A stretch of 64,000 bases of DNA from Sinohyriopsis cumingii. Its lineage: Eukaryota; Mollusca; Bivalvia; Unionida; Unionidae. The translations under genes and the position numbers were made by a program. Shown here piece by piece: positions 51,465-64,000 of this stretch. Numbering within the stretch: position 1 is the first letter of the stretch; each line of letters begins with the position of its first letter. The notes under the pieces are model-generated. The model searched no databases, was not told the origin of the DNA, and was given only the letters and a program-made list of their open reading frames with translations. Location of the stretch: contig CM068830.1 of assembly GCA_028554795.2 (NCBI GenBank), positions 51,656,355-51,720,354 of the forward strand. The letters run 5' to 3'.

Positions 51465-53608
51465 GCGTCCTCGTTTACCGATCCGATCATTCACTATTAA
51501 GCGTCATCCTCTTCTCTATTACTGTCTGTGTAGAAACGGAGCTATCAAGTGGCAGGACTCTCGACCAAATATATTATCGAGACCAGTGCGATATCGCGAC
51601 TGAGAATCATGTAAATGTATAGTAAAAATCATGAGGTATCGCTCGCGCTTTTGCGAAGAAGTTTCTAAACTTCTGAGAAGAAGTTTTTAAGCTTCATCAT
51701 ATCAATGTCCCCTGAATACCAAGCCTGGTGGATGTTTCTTAGCGTGTGGGTATCAACACCATTAAACAAAATCAGAATATTGCAGTTATCTATGATCACT
51801 TTACGTATTTTCACATATCGCTGAGTAACATATAATACCGGTGTTTTTGTATCTGCCTCGGGAAAATATCCGAACTGGATTCGATTGTTTGTCTAGTATC
51901 ACATCATCGTATACTACGAGAATGTTTATACCTCGTTGAGATCATCTACCAACGGTGCATCGTTGATCGCAATAAAATCAATACGATCATTACCATCCAC
52001 GTCCAAGTAGAAATAGCCTCTTACCAGACCCTTATAGACCTATGATAATTGCTCTGATAGAATTTGGTAGCGCTCGATGATGCTTGACTGGCTCTTGTTT
52101 TCCAATTGCTGAGAAGTCAATTACATCCATGTTGTTTGTTGTTGTTGTGCGGTTTAATGCAATGTTTCAGCACACGATAGGCTATACATGGCGGCCAGAA
52201 GTAATGGTGGAGGAAAACCCCGGAAAACCCCGGAAAGAACCACCGACCCACGAAAAACTACTGTCAAGCTTTCTCACATACCCACATTGGCCGAATCCGA
52301 GACTCGAACCCACGCAGACTCAGGTGAGATAGCAGTGTTCCGTAACGATAACCGCTTTAGACAACTCGGGGCCCCTCGAAGAAATATAATAAGTAGATGG
52401 CATTATATTGTATTCTATGCATAGTACCCACCAATACCAGTGAAATAAGTACAATAACGACGAGAAATAGAAAGCGTGCACTTACGGGCAAGAGTGTTAA
52501 ATGTGGTACAAAAACTACAAATGCATTCTGCATGCAACAGGCGGGGATATCACTGCTTCACTGGGAAAATTACCAGGGGCTCGATGGACTAGGTGTCCTG
52601 GCGAGAAGCATCTTCCTGGATATAATTATTGTGATCCTTCAACCCGTCTTTATATCCTACTTGACGAGAAAAATCAAACAAGACCTGAAGGGTATCCATT
52701 ATATACGATTGATCAAGCGATCCATGTTCATGACCTTGGGAATAAAATTCCAAACAACGACATATTGCAGACGTGAAGTTGATTCAGACTCTAAAGTCTG
52801 TAAAAGATAAATATCTCAGATAATCGTTTGCTAATTTTAATAACGTCTGCGATGAAAGGTATACTAGTGCTAGGGTCCTGTATTTAAACATGGATAATTA
52901 TTATATGGACTATTATAGCCCAAGAGGATATTGGAGGGGTAGAGCAGCGATTAGTAAATTTGCTGATGCAGCAGGGGTCGCACGTTCTGTTACTGAAATT
53001 TGGTTAGCACGACAGGCAATATGGCACATTTATTGCCACCACCTAAACAAATTCAGTACGCACATTTTGATGTCAACACTCGAAATGAAGTTCATCAAGT
53101 AGATATTTTGTTTTTACCACATGATACTATTAAAACTGGTAGACGTCAATCGCGAACATCAAATTACGTGTTGACTGTTGCTGACGTTGCAGGTAGATAT
53201 AAAGAATCAGAACAACTATCAACAAAGACAGCAACTAAAGTTCAATCTACTTTTGAACGAATTTATGAACGTGGCGGCCTGCGATGGCCACAGTCGTTAC
53301 ATGTTGATCGTTGCGGAGAGTTTCTTGGTGCAATAACATCTCCGATGCAATAACATAACAACACAATCAGACGATGGCACACTGCGATTCATTGTGATCT
53401 GGCAATCGTTGAATAATTGTATCGAACACATGCTGAACGGTTGTTTTGATATCAATACGATCAAGAGTGAGACAGGAAAGAGAAAAAGAAAAACAGATGC
53501 AAATGCAGTTTGATAAGGAAGAAAGAGAGACAGAAAGACAAATGCAGTTATAAAAAGAACAAATACAGTTACAGAAAGAGCAAATTTATTTACAGTAATA
53601 GGTTTAAA
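51465..53608 (+). mobile_element. Polinton/adintovirus-like fossil, block 4
   Basis: ATPase part on minus (about 51.67-52.13 kb), SINE (52.14-52.38 kb), DUF5679/PLA2-like part (52397-52776), integrase part (about 52.89-53.45 kb) and a Gln-rich tail. Broken, several breaks. It differs little from block 5. Confidence 0.8.
52136..52376 (-). mobile_element. SINE in fossil block 4
   Basis: Same SINE at the orthologous site. Confidence 0.8.
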
Positions 53609-53812
53609 GGTTGACTATATATATATAGAGAGAGAGAGAAAGATTATAGAATGTAATAAAATAATGACTATAATGTCCTTTTATTATCTTCAATGAAACA
53701 ATTTATTAAGTCATTACATACAACAATGGATACAAAAATGATTCAATTATCGCGTGCTATTCCTTTCTTTTTCGTCTCCGTCTTTGGTTCTATGAGATTT
53801 TCCTAATATCTG

Positions 53813-54431
53813 TAAAAGAAATGAGAGGCATTAAGAGCATTTGCAGTGGGTGAGTTGCAAAAATAAAGTACAGTATTGGTTTTCTAAGGATATGCATCTT
53901 GAAAACTAATTTGCTTTGTTCATTCGAATCTAGAGAGCTAATAAATGTAGAGAATAACTTGAAATTCAGGTTGATAAGCTAACGTTTAAGTCAAACTCGT
54001 ATATCAGGCATAAGATGTGACAAACATGTTACGGGCAAGACTGATATTTCTTACTTTCCATGGCGTTTGCTGTATCCGTAGCCACCTCTACCCCAGCCAA
54101 ATCCACCTCCGAATCCTCCAATTCCTCCGCCGAATCCTAAACCCCACCCCTTGCCTCCGCTGTATCCTCCATATCCCCCATATCCACCGCCGAATCCCAA
54201 TCCCCAGCCCAAGCCCCTGCCGCTACTATATCCACCATATCCTCCATAGCCACCATGACCTCCATATCCTCCATAACCGCCGTAGCCACCATAGCCACCA
54301 TAGCCGCCATGTCCGCCGTAGCCACCATATCCTCCGTAGCCACCATAACCGCCATAGCCGCCATGGCCACCGTAGAATGTACCGACGGCAGCACCTACTA
54401 TGCAGGCTAGGAGAACTAGTGCAGTCTTCAT
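53813..54431 (-). CDS. Shematrin-like Gly/Tyr-rich matrix protein, copy 5
   Basis: Coding exons 54055-54431 and 53813-53819. The encoded protein is identical to copies 4 and 6 (about 127 residues with the spliced KRHGKY end). Promoter and exon 1 are at 56.36-56.46 kb; the minus-strand AATAAA is at 53702-53707. Identity of copies 4-6 through both coding and non-coding sequence points to very recent duplication or conversion rather than selection alone. Confidence 0.9.
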
Positions 54432-55136
54432 TTCCGTCTGCTAGAGAAAGTACGTTTACAAAATAAATGACAATATTAAATGAAACAAACGTTTTGCTTC
54501 GTGGTGTGGTTTATACGATTCCTCCGCATGCATGTTGATATTATATCTTCTGCTTTAAAGAATGAAAGACGAAGGGGTTTGCTTCCATAGTGTCCTTGTT
54601 GCAAGGTAATTTTAAATGTCTCAATGGAAAACTAAAATATTAATAATAAAAAAAGTATATTTAAGGTTCAAAAATTGAACTATATCGATTCCATGCGTTT
54701 TTACTGGTGCTCAAGGTAAATTTCTTAATAAAGCATCGATTCCATCACCTCCAAATTTTAGAATATTCAATTAATACTCTCGAGATTATTCGAGCTCCGT
54801 TATGGGGTCAATTCCTGGGCACCATCTTCTGGAACTGCCTAATGATATCGAGATCTCCTATACTGGGCTGCTTGAAAATATACGTGTGTGTATAGTGTCA
54901 TGCTTCTGAAGGAGAAATATACCCGACTCTCGCTAAAAGACCGCATGACTTTACAATAGGTTTTGATGGGAAAAAAATGAAGTCTCCTTAAGAGAATTTC
55001 ACTACTTTTAATATTAATGTCCCATCGACGACGAACTTCATTTTTCATATATCTTATACCACCCGTCTAGTTCAACTATTGCAATAGAAGAAAATAAGCA
55101 TTAGTTTGAAGATCAATTCTTGCTTGTGAAACGCAG

Positions 55137-55157
55137 TATATATATATAGATATATAT

Positions 55158-55250
<93 letters not shown>
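55137..55250. repeat. (TA)n in intron 1, copy 5
   Basis: TA repeat with two early GATA-type interruptions. Confidence 0.96.
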
Positions 55251-55255
<5 letters not shown>

Positions 55256-56356
55256 AAGGTAAGAAAGTGAATGATCGACTCGACGAGCTGCCATCATCAC
55301 GTTTCGCGATGTTAGACAAATTAAGTTCCATAGTGAACAATTAAATAGCCTTAAGTGAAACGTTTAGGTTAACAGTCTGAAAATCTAAGACTTCATTCCT
55401 GCTCTGCATTGTCATTGTATATCTCTTTCGTAGCTTTCACAAGTTACTAGGTAGATGAGTGAAACCAATAAAATGAACACCACACGTAAACTGTTTAATA
55501 TTTAAATATGTATGTTTTGTTTATATGAAATAAACATTCTCATCTATAAGAACTAATGGTTCTAAACCTTAAACGTCTTTTGCATTTTTTCGTTTTTAAG
55601 TACTGAAGATGTATTACCTGTTCTTATCCCAGGTCTCTTTTATTTGATATTTTTCACGATGAATTAAATTGGACGTAATTATCATTAAGTATACTTGTGC
55701 AATGCATCTTCTTTTCATTTATTAAAAAAATCTGCTTTATCATCCAGCTGTTCCTATGCAACTTTGCAAAACTTAATATGAAAATAACTAATTTCTAAAC
55801 ACATATGCGTCTAAATACGAACATTGATGATAACATTTAAATACAAAACAAAATAAAATGTTCCTGCAGAGTATTGAAAAGAAAGGATGCATTGAAATAT
55901 TTATTTGTAAATCGATATTATGTTCCTCGAAGTAATACATTGTTAGGTGTTGATTTTTCAATGGTCTTATTAAAATAAAATATGAGCAATGATTTGCACA
56001 TCCCTATACACATTTAGAGCTCTTGTAGACATCGTAGTGATACAGACATTGTTTACCGAATGCATAAAATATTTTATTCTTACAAAATGAAAATGTTGCT
56101 AAAATAGGCTGTGGATAAAGATTTTGTAATTAGATCCAATACTAGAATGGTATGTTTTACAAATAATTTAGAACAGTATCTTTTTCTGTAAAGCACGATC
56201 AAGAGAGGTTTACCTTTCTTGAGACTTCCCTTTCGCGTATAGTAAGACATTCATCTTCTAAAAATGTTAAAATTGTTATTTATTTCTAACTTTCTAAGGG
56301 TATATTATGCGGGTTAATCACGAAAGTTAATTAGCATTTTCAATAATGTCACTTAC

Positions 56357-56458
56357 CTGTATGGTTGGTGCCGATGTAAAGGACACTAAAGACCTGAACG
56401 TTCGACTAAGGACTGGCAGTTGCCTGTGCTGCTTCGTCAGATATGCAGCACTTTTATA
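56357..56458 (-). promoter_or_regulatory. Promoter and exon 1 of gene copy 5
   Basis: Minus-strand TATAAAAG at 56451-56458, start near 56428, leader ends at 56357 before GTAAGTG. Confidence 0.75.
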
Positions 56459-56469
56459 CCAATTTTAGA

Positions 56470-58930
56470 CTAAGTATCTGTCACATTTAATCAAAGACGA
56501 TGATTGATAAAGAAGAAGGAAACACATTATTCAACAAGATTAATTTGAGACTTGAAATATTTACGGATTTTTCCGCATAGCATTTGCAAACATAATTTCA
56601 CAACAACAACAAAACAGCCACGTCTACATCTAGAGCTATCGTGAAGAGTTTCATTAGCTTAATGAAGTTTAATTTATTAACCTTCAACATTACTATAAAG
56701 ACAGATATGTCATTGGAATTTACTAATATAGTAAGCATAACTACTAGCCATCAGTGTTAGCGAAAAGGGTATTACTGTTGTTGCTTTCCAATTTCATACT
56801 GTAAAGGGATCCGACTTCACGATTTCTATTGCTTTCTGCAAAACTTGTAATATTTCAATGTTAATTCAAAATAAGTGAATAGAGAGGAAGGAATGAGATT
56901 GCAAGGATGCTACGGCTAATGTACATTCAACTGACTTTTAATATCTTGTTCCAATGGACCAAGTATACGTTTCCAATGTGTCTGTATAGTGCTTCATAAA
57001 ACGGTTATCTCACAGTTTGTAAATACATTGATGCACACTTTACTGATCCGGATGACATACCGCTGCTTTTAACATTTCTCTTCTTTCTTAATGATCACTA
57101 AAATATCAGAAAAGGAAGGTATTACAATTATAAACACAGTGACTGCACAAATTATTTTTCTTGTTCGCTTATGTCTAAATGCTATTTATTCTCGCCTTTG
57201 AGATAGGTATAGTTCGATTTCTAACTGAGGAAGCCAAAGATGGTCAGAACGGTTGCAATTTCCAATGCTTGTGCGTTCCCACTGAGGTCCAAACACCTGA
57301 GGGAGTTTAAAGCGACAAACAAAAACGCAAATCTAGTTGTAAATATTTCATGTAAGGCGTTAATGGGAACTACAGACTAATTACTGCTGCCAACGTGAAC
57401 ACGTATGTCTACGTTTGTACGGCTTAAAGGCGTTAACCATGTTCCATCACTACGATTTCCATTGTGGTGATTGAATTACAATCAGGTGTCTGTCATGTGG
57501 CTAGTTTCGCTGTTTCAGCCGTGAGTGAAACAACTATCATTCTTAAAATTTGTTTTGAATAACAGCGATATGAACCAAATCACGTTTTCGCTGATTTTGC
57601 TGAACGGCATGATGCTATTATCGTTAATTAAGTACACGACCTTAAAATCGGCATCAATGCCTGCGCTTGCACTGGCCATATTAGAAGTGCAGGCTTCTTG
57701 GTTTAGAGACTCACTATCTGGATTGTCGTTAAACGGACACGATAGTCCGATGGCGATTACAGTAATGTTGCTAAAGAAGGCATGACATGATAGACAGATA
57801 GTATGTTAATATTTGTTCTCACTGTTGTTTAATTTCAATTGTGAATGTGTACTCACCATATCAGCCGACGAATGCCGTTCGTCTATGACATGCGTCGAGA
57901 TTTTCTAAATGCCGCTTACAGGTACACTCCACCCAAACAAATAACCAGCTTTTTCACTGCTTTGTAGTCTGCAGTCATTCATGTATCATGATTTTAGCGA
58001 GCTGATGTTTTGGCAAAAACCCATCCAAACATTGCTTGGTAGGCGACCACCATTTGTGGATCCACTGTCTATACCCACCTGCAGCAAGTCGGGGGGGGGG
58101 GAGGGGAGGGCTGCCTGTTATAAGGCGCAGTTGTCATCAGTTTCATGTTTACTACCAAGTGATAAAGGATTTTCATTTAGATATGATGTTCCCGTCTGGG
58201 ATAGACAGAGTGGAAAGCTTTTAAAAACAAGTGAAATTGTTCCCTACGAGTTCTTTCGAACAATTTAAATATGAATAAAACCTTTGACTGGCTTCGGCAG
58301 CATAGCCAAAGTCATTGCCTTGTCACGAAGTATGACTATCTACCTGATAAAAAATTTAAACCAGGTCTTACTCCAGAAAGCATTTGTTTGTATGTACGCT
58401 GGAAAAGTGTACATCGTCTCCTTTGCACAAGATAGTAGATGTAAAAGTAGCGGCAGTGCAGCTCAATGTAACCGTCTTAACATACGTTTTGGGTTATCCC
58501 TGATGCAAAGAAACCTTAAATGTATAGCTCTTTTGTAAGAACAGAAATCGTCTATTAAGCATTTAAGAGCAAATGACCAACGGATTAAGACAAAATTACA
58601 ATGGGTACCAAGGTGTATGTAAATTTGAAAATTATTACAAGCATTACCAACGATACTGTCAATGCTGGCAGAGCAACAAGAGCATGAAAATCGCAATCAA
58701 CTAACCATGAAACGTTTGCGTTTTTGAATCACCTGCACCAGAAGTATTGGTACGTCAAGAAAAAGGTGAGCCATGCAAAATGTGCAAGCGTCATAAGATA
58801 CCTTTGCAACTTATAGGTAGCATTGCGATGTGACTTGTGACCATATGTTTTGTCTACACTTGAACAAGGAACATGCTGTACATAGCTATGAGAGCGCACG
58901 TCTCAGTGAATGTATATGTGTGCTCATTTG
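56470..58930. other. Unit 5 spacer with conserved small ORFs
   Basis: Same three frames as in unit 4: a signal-like ORF at 57570-57785, the DVPVWDRQS frame at 57981-58268 and the MNKTFDWLRQ ORF at 58271-58435. A G-run lies near 58091-58101. Unrecognised. Confidence 0.4.
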
Positions 58931-58934
58931 TATG

Positions 58935-61079
58935 CGTCCTCGTTTACCGATCCGATCATTCACTATTAAGCGTCATCCTCTTCTCTATTACTGTCTGTAT
59001 AGAAACGTAGCTATCAAGTGGCAGGACTCTCGACCAAATATATTATCGAGACCAGTGCGATATCGCGACTGAGAATCATGTAAATGTATAGTAAAAATCA
59101 TGAGGTATCGCTCGCGCTTTTGCGAAGAAGTTTCTAAACTTCTGAGAAGAAGTTTTTAAGCTTCATCATATCAATGTCCCCTGAATACCAAGCCTGGTGG
59201 ATGTTTCTTAGCGTGTGGGTATCAACACCATTAAACAAAATCAGAATATTGCAGTTATCTATGATCACTTTAGGTATTTTCACATATCGCTGAGTAACAT
59301 ATATAATACCGGTGTTTTTGTATCTGCCTCGGGAAAATATCCGAACTGGATTCGATTGTTTGTCTAGTATCACATCATCGTATACTACGAGAATGTTTAT
59401 ACCTCGTTGAGATCATCTACCAACGGTGCATCGTTGATCGTAATAAAATCAATACGATCATTACCATCCTCGTCCAAGTAGAAATAGCCTCTTACCAGAC
59501 CCTTATAGACCTATGATAATTGCTCTGATAGAATTTGGTAGCGCTCGATGATGCTTGACTGGCTCTTGTTTTCCAATTGCTGAGAAGTCAATTACATCCA
59601 TGTTGTTTGTTGTTGTTGTGCGGTTTAATGCAATGTTTCAGCACACGATAGGCTATACATGGCGGCCAGAAGTAATGGTGGAGGAAAACCCCGGAAAACC
59701 CCGGAAAGAACCACCGACCCACGAAAAACTACTGTCAAGCTTTCTCACATACCCACATTGGCCGAATCCGAGACTCGAACCCACGCAGACTCAGGTGAGA
59801 TAGCAGTGTTCCGTAACGATAACCGCTTTAGACAACTCGGGGCCCCTCGAAGAAATATAATAAGTAGATGGCATTATATTGTATTCTATGCATAGTACCC
59901 ACCAATACCAGTGAAATAAGTACAATAACGACGAGGAATAGAAAGCGTGCACTTACGGGCAAGAGTGTTAAATGTGGTACAAAAACTACAAATGCATTCT
60001 GCATGCAACAGGCGGGGATATCACTGCTTCACTGGGAAAATTACCAGGGGCTCGATGGACTAGGTGTCCTGGCGAGAAGCATCTTCCTGGATATAATTAT
60101 TGTGATCTTTCAACCCGTCTTTATATCCTACTTGACGAGAAAAATCAAACAAGACCTGAAGGGTATCCATTATATACGATTGATCAAGCGATCCATGTTC
60201 ATGACCTTGGGAATAAAATTCCAAACAACGACATATTGCAGACGTGAAGTTGATTCAGACTCTAAAGTCTGTAAAAGATAAATATCTCAGATAATCGTTT
60301 GTTAATTTTAATAACGTCTGCGATGAAAGGTATACTAGTGCTAGGGTCCTGTATTTAAACATGGATAATTATTATATGGACTATTATAGCCCAAGAGGAT
60401 ATTGGAGGGGTAGAGCAGCGATTAGTAAATTTGCTGATGCAGCAGGGGTCGCACGTTCTGTTACTGAAATTTGGTTAGCACGACAGGCAATATGGCACAT
60501 TTATTGCCACCACCTAAACAAATTCAGTACGAACATTTTGATGTCAACACTCGAAATGAAGTTCATCAAGTAGATATTTTGTTTTTACCACATGATACTA
60601 TTAAAACTGGTAGACGTCAATCGCGAACATCAAATTACGTGTTGACTGTTGCTGACGTTGCAGGTAGATATAAAGAATCAGAACAACTATCAACAAAGAC
60701 AGCAACTAAAGTTCAATCTACTTTTGAACGAATTTATGAACGTGGCGGCCTGCGATGGCCACAGTCGTTACATGTTGATCGTTGCGGAGAGTTTCTTGGT
60801 GCAATAACATCTCCGATGCAATAACATAACAACACAATCAGACGATGGCACACTGCGATTCATTGTGATCTGGCAATCGTTGAATAATTGTATCGAACAC
60901 ATGCTGAACGGTTGTTTTGATATCAATACGATCAAGAGTGAGACAGGAAAGAGAAAAAGAAAAACAGATGCAAATGCAGTTTGATAAGGAAGAAAGAGAG
61001 ACAGAAAGACAAATGCAGTTATAAAAAGAACAAATACAGTTACAGAAAGAGCAAATTTATTTACAGTAATAGGTTTAAA
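58935..61079 (+). mobile_element. Polinton/adintovirus-like fossil, block 5
   Basis: ATPase part on minus (59134-59373 and upstream, to about 59.6 kb), SINE (59.61-59.85 kb), DUF5679/PLA2-like part (59868-60247), integrase part (about 60.36-60.93 kb) and a Gln-rich tail to about 61.06 kb. Broken, several breaks. The fossil ends about 100 bases from the poly(A) signal of gene copy 6, with the two transcription units convergent. Confidence 0.8.
59607..59848 (-). mobile_element. SINE in fossil block 5
   Basis: Same SINE at the orthologous site. Confidence 0.8.
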
Positions 61080-61273
61080 GGTTGACTATATATATATATA
61101 GAGAGAGAGAAAGATTATAGAATGTAATAAAATAATGACTATAATGTCCTTTTATTATCTTCAATGAAACAATTTATTAAGTCATTACATACAACAATGG
61201 ATACAAAAATGATTCAATTATCGCGTGCTATTCCTTTCTTTTTCGTCTCCGTCTTTGGTTCTATGAGATTTTC

Positions 61274-61902
61274 CTAATATCTGTAAAAGAAATGAGAGGC
61301 ATTAAGAGCATTTGCAGTGGGTGAGTTGCAAAAATAAAGTACAGTATTGGTTTTCTAAGGATATGCATCTTGAAAACTAATTTGCTTTGTTCATTCGAAT
61401 CTAGAGAGCTAATAAATGTAGAGAATAACTTGAAATTCAGGTTGATAAGCTAACGTTTAAGTCAAACTCGTATATCAGGCATAAGATGTGACAAACATGT
61501 TACGGGCAAGACTGATATATCTTACTTTCCATGGCGTTTGCTGTATCCGTAGCCACCTCTACCCCAGCCAAATCCACCTCCGAATCCTCCAATTCCTCCG
61601 CCGAATCCTAAACCCCACCCCTTGCCTCCGCTGTATCCTCCATATCCCCCATATCCACCGCCGAATCCCAATCCCCAGCCCAAGCCCCTGCCGCTACTAT
61701 ATCCACCATATCCTCCATAGCCACCATGACCTCCATATCCTCCATAACCGCCGTAGCCACCATAGCCACCATAGCCGCCATGTCCGCCGTAGCCACCATA
61801 TCCTCCGTAGCCACCATAACCGCCATAGCCGCCATGGCCACCGTAGAATGTACCGACGGCAGCACCTACTATGCAGGCTAGGAGAACTAGTGCAGTCTTC
61901 AT
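61274..61902 (-). CDS. Shematrin-like Gly/Tyr-rich matrix protein, copy 6
   Basis: Coding exons 61526-61902 and 61274-61280. Protein identical to copies 4 and 5: signal peptide, GGY/GGH repeats, KRHGKY end. Promoter and exon 1 lie at 63.81-63.91 kb, inside the window, so the whole gene is present. The minus-strand AATAAA is at 61173-61178. Confidence 0.9.
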
Positions 61903-62606
61903 TTCCGTCTGCTAGAGAAAGTACGTTTACAAAATAAATGACAATATTAAATGAAACAAACGTTTTGCTTCGTGGTGTGGTTTATACGATTCCTCCGCAT
62001 GCATGTTGATATTATATCTTCTGCTTTAAAGAATGAAAGACGAAGGGGTTTGCTTCCATAGTGTCCTTGTTGCAAGGTAATTGTAAATGTCTCAATGGAA
62101 AACTAAAATATTAATAATAAAAAAAGTATATTTAAGGTTCAAAAATTGAACTATATCGATTCCATGCGTTTTTACTGGTGCTCAAGGTAAATTTCTTAAT
62201 AAAGCATCGATTCCATCACCTCCAAATTTTAGAATATTAAATTAATACTCTCGAGATTATTCGAGCTCCGTTATGGGGTCAATTCCTGGGCACCATCTTC
62301 TGGAACTGCCTAATGATATCGAGATCTCCTATACTGGGCTGCTTGAAAATATACGTGTGTGTATAGTGTCATGCTTCTGAAGGAGAAATATACCCGACTC
62401 TCGCTAAAAGACCGCATGACTTTACAATAGGTTTTGATGGGAAAAAAATGAAGTCTCCTTAAGAGAATTTCACTACTTTTAATATTAATGTCCCATCGAC
62501 GACGAACTTCATTTTTCATATATCTTATACCACCCGTCTAGTTCATATATTGCAATAGAAGAAAATAAGCATTAGTTTGAAGATCAATTCTTGCTTGTGA
62601 AACGCA

Positions 62607-62710
<104 letters not shown>

Positions 62711-63811
62711 AAGGTAAGAAAGTGAATGATCGACTCGACGAGCTGCCATCATCACGTTTCGCGATGTTAGACAAATTAAGTTCCATAGTGAACAATTAAA
62801 TAGCCTTAAGTGAAACGTTTAGGTTAACAGTCTGAAAATCTAAGACTTCATTCCTGCTCTGCATTGTCATTGTATATCTCTTTCGTAGCTTTCACAAGTT
62901 ACTAGGTAGATGAGAGAAACCAATAAAATGAACACCACACGTAAACTGTTTAATATTTAAATATGTATGTTTTGTTTATATGAAATAAACATTCTCATCT
63001 ATAAGAACTAATGGTTCTAAACCTTAAACGTCTTCTGCATTTTTTCGTTTTTAAGTACTGAAGATGTATTACCTGTTCTTATCCCAGGTCTCTTTTATTT
63101 GATATTTTTCACGATGAATTAAATTGGACGTAATTATCATTAAGTATACTTGTGCAATGCATCTTCTTTTCATTTATTAAAAAAATCTGCTTTATCATCC
63201 AGCTGTTCCTATGCAACTTTGCAAAACTTAATATGAAAATAACTAATTTCTAAACACATATGCGTCTAAATACGAACATTGATGATAACATTTAAATACA
63301 AAACAAAATAAAATGTTCCTGCAGAGTATTGAAAAGAAAGGATGCATTGAAATATTTATTTGTAAATCGATATTATGTTCCTCGAAGTAATACATTGTTA
63401 GGTGTTGATTTTTCAATGGTCTTATTAAAATAAAATATGAGCAATGATTTGCACATCCCTATACACATTTAGAGCTCTTGTAGACATCGTAGTGATACAG
63501 ACATTGTTTACCGAATGCATAAAATATTTTATTCTTACAAAATGAAAATGTTGCTAAAATAGGCTGTGGATAAAGATTTTGTAATTAGATCCAATACTAG
63601 AATGGTATGTTTTACAAATAATTTAGAACAGTATCTTTTTCTGTAAAGCACGATCAAGAGAGGTTTACCTTTCTTGAGACTTCCCTTTCGCGTATAGTAA
63701 GACATTCATCTTCTAAAAATGTTAAAATTGTTATTTATTTCTAACTTTCTAAGGGTATATTATGCGGGTTAATCACGAAAGTTAATTAGCATTTTCAATA
63801 ATGTCACTTAC

Positions 63812-63913
63812 CTGTATGGTTGGTGCCGATGTAAAGGACACTAAAGACCTGAACGTTCGACTAAGGACTGGCAGTTGCCTGTGCTGCTTCGTCAGATATG
63901 CAGCACTTTTATA
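63812..63913 (-). promoter_or_regulatory. Promoter and exon 1 of gene copy 6
   Basis: Minus-strand TATAAAAG at 63906-63913, start near 63883, leader ends at 63812 before GTAAGTG. Confidence 0.75.
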
Positions 63914-64000
63914 CCAATTTTAGACTAAGTATCTGTCACATTTAATCAAAGACGATGATTGATAAAGAAGAAGGAAACACATTATTCAACAAGATTAATT

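Larger units (their letters stand above)
46168..53608 (-). repeat. Array unit 4
   Basis: About 7.44 kb, nearly identical by eye to units 5 and 6 (gene, intron, promoter, spacer, fossil, SINE). Confidence 0.9.
53609..61079 (-). repeat. Array unit 5
   Basis: About 7.47 kb, nearly identical to unit 4 throughout. Confidence 0.9.

Overview
The window looks like metazoan DNA, most likely from a bivalve mollusc. It is AT-rich and intron-bearing, and it holds APE-type LINEs, tRNA-derived SINEs, long (TA)n tracts and Polinton-type fossils. Its recognisable host genes encode small secreted Gly/Tyr-rich proteins resembling the shematrins of pearl-oyster shell. The mollusc assignment rests on that resemblance, not on a database match. 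|| Left part (1-6.3 kb): a decayed Polinton-type protein-primed DNA polymerase B lies on the minus strand. Next to it is a compact virus-like module: a zinc-knuckle region, small unrecognised ORFs, and a divergent promoter with a perfect CRE and a TATA box. From 6.3 to 22 kb the DNA is mostly non-coding. It holds one small secreted Gly/Tyr/His-rich gene (8.35-8.60 kb, minus), microsatellites, a LINE fragment (19.8-20.15 kb), a SINE with visible target-site duplications (20.9-21.2 kb) and an 84-bp relic matching an intron of the cluster further right. A long uninterrupted LINE ORF (993 codons, truncated at its 5' end) fills 22.2-25.2 kb. || Right part (25.5-64 kb): a segmental array. Six copies of a shematrin-like gene each sit in a unit of about 7.2-7.5 kb. 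Copy 1 is on the plus strand, in an inverted unit; copies 2-6 are on the minus strand, in direct tandem. Gene structure is shared: TATAAAAG promoter, non-coding first exon, intron of about 2 kb holding a (TA)n tract, one main coding exon (signal peptide plus GGY repeats), a short intron that splits the penultimate codon, and a last exon adding the final Tyr and stop, so the protein ends KRHGKY. Copies 4, 5 and 6 encode identical proteins. Copy 1 looks functional, copy 2 is a pseudogene, and copy 3 is open but has lost its promoter and first exon. || Each complete unit also carries the same broken Polinton/adintovirus-like fossil: packaging ATPase, DUF5679/phospholipase-A2-like protein and retroviral-type integrase. 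A SINE sits at the same place in all five fossils. The implied order is virus-like insertion and decay, then SINE insertion, then amplification of the whole unit with the matrix-protein gene, with the right-hand units the youngest.
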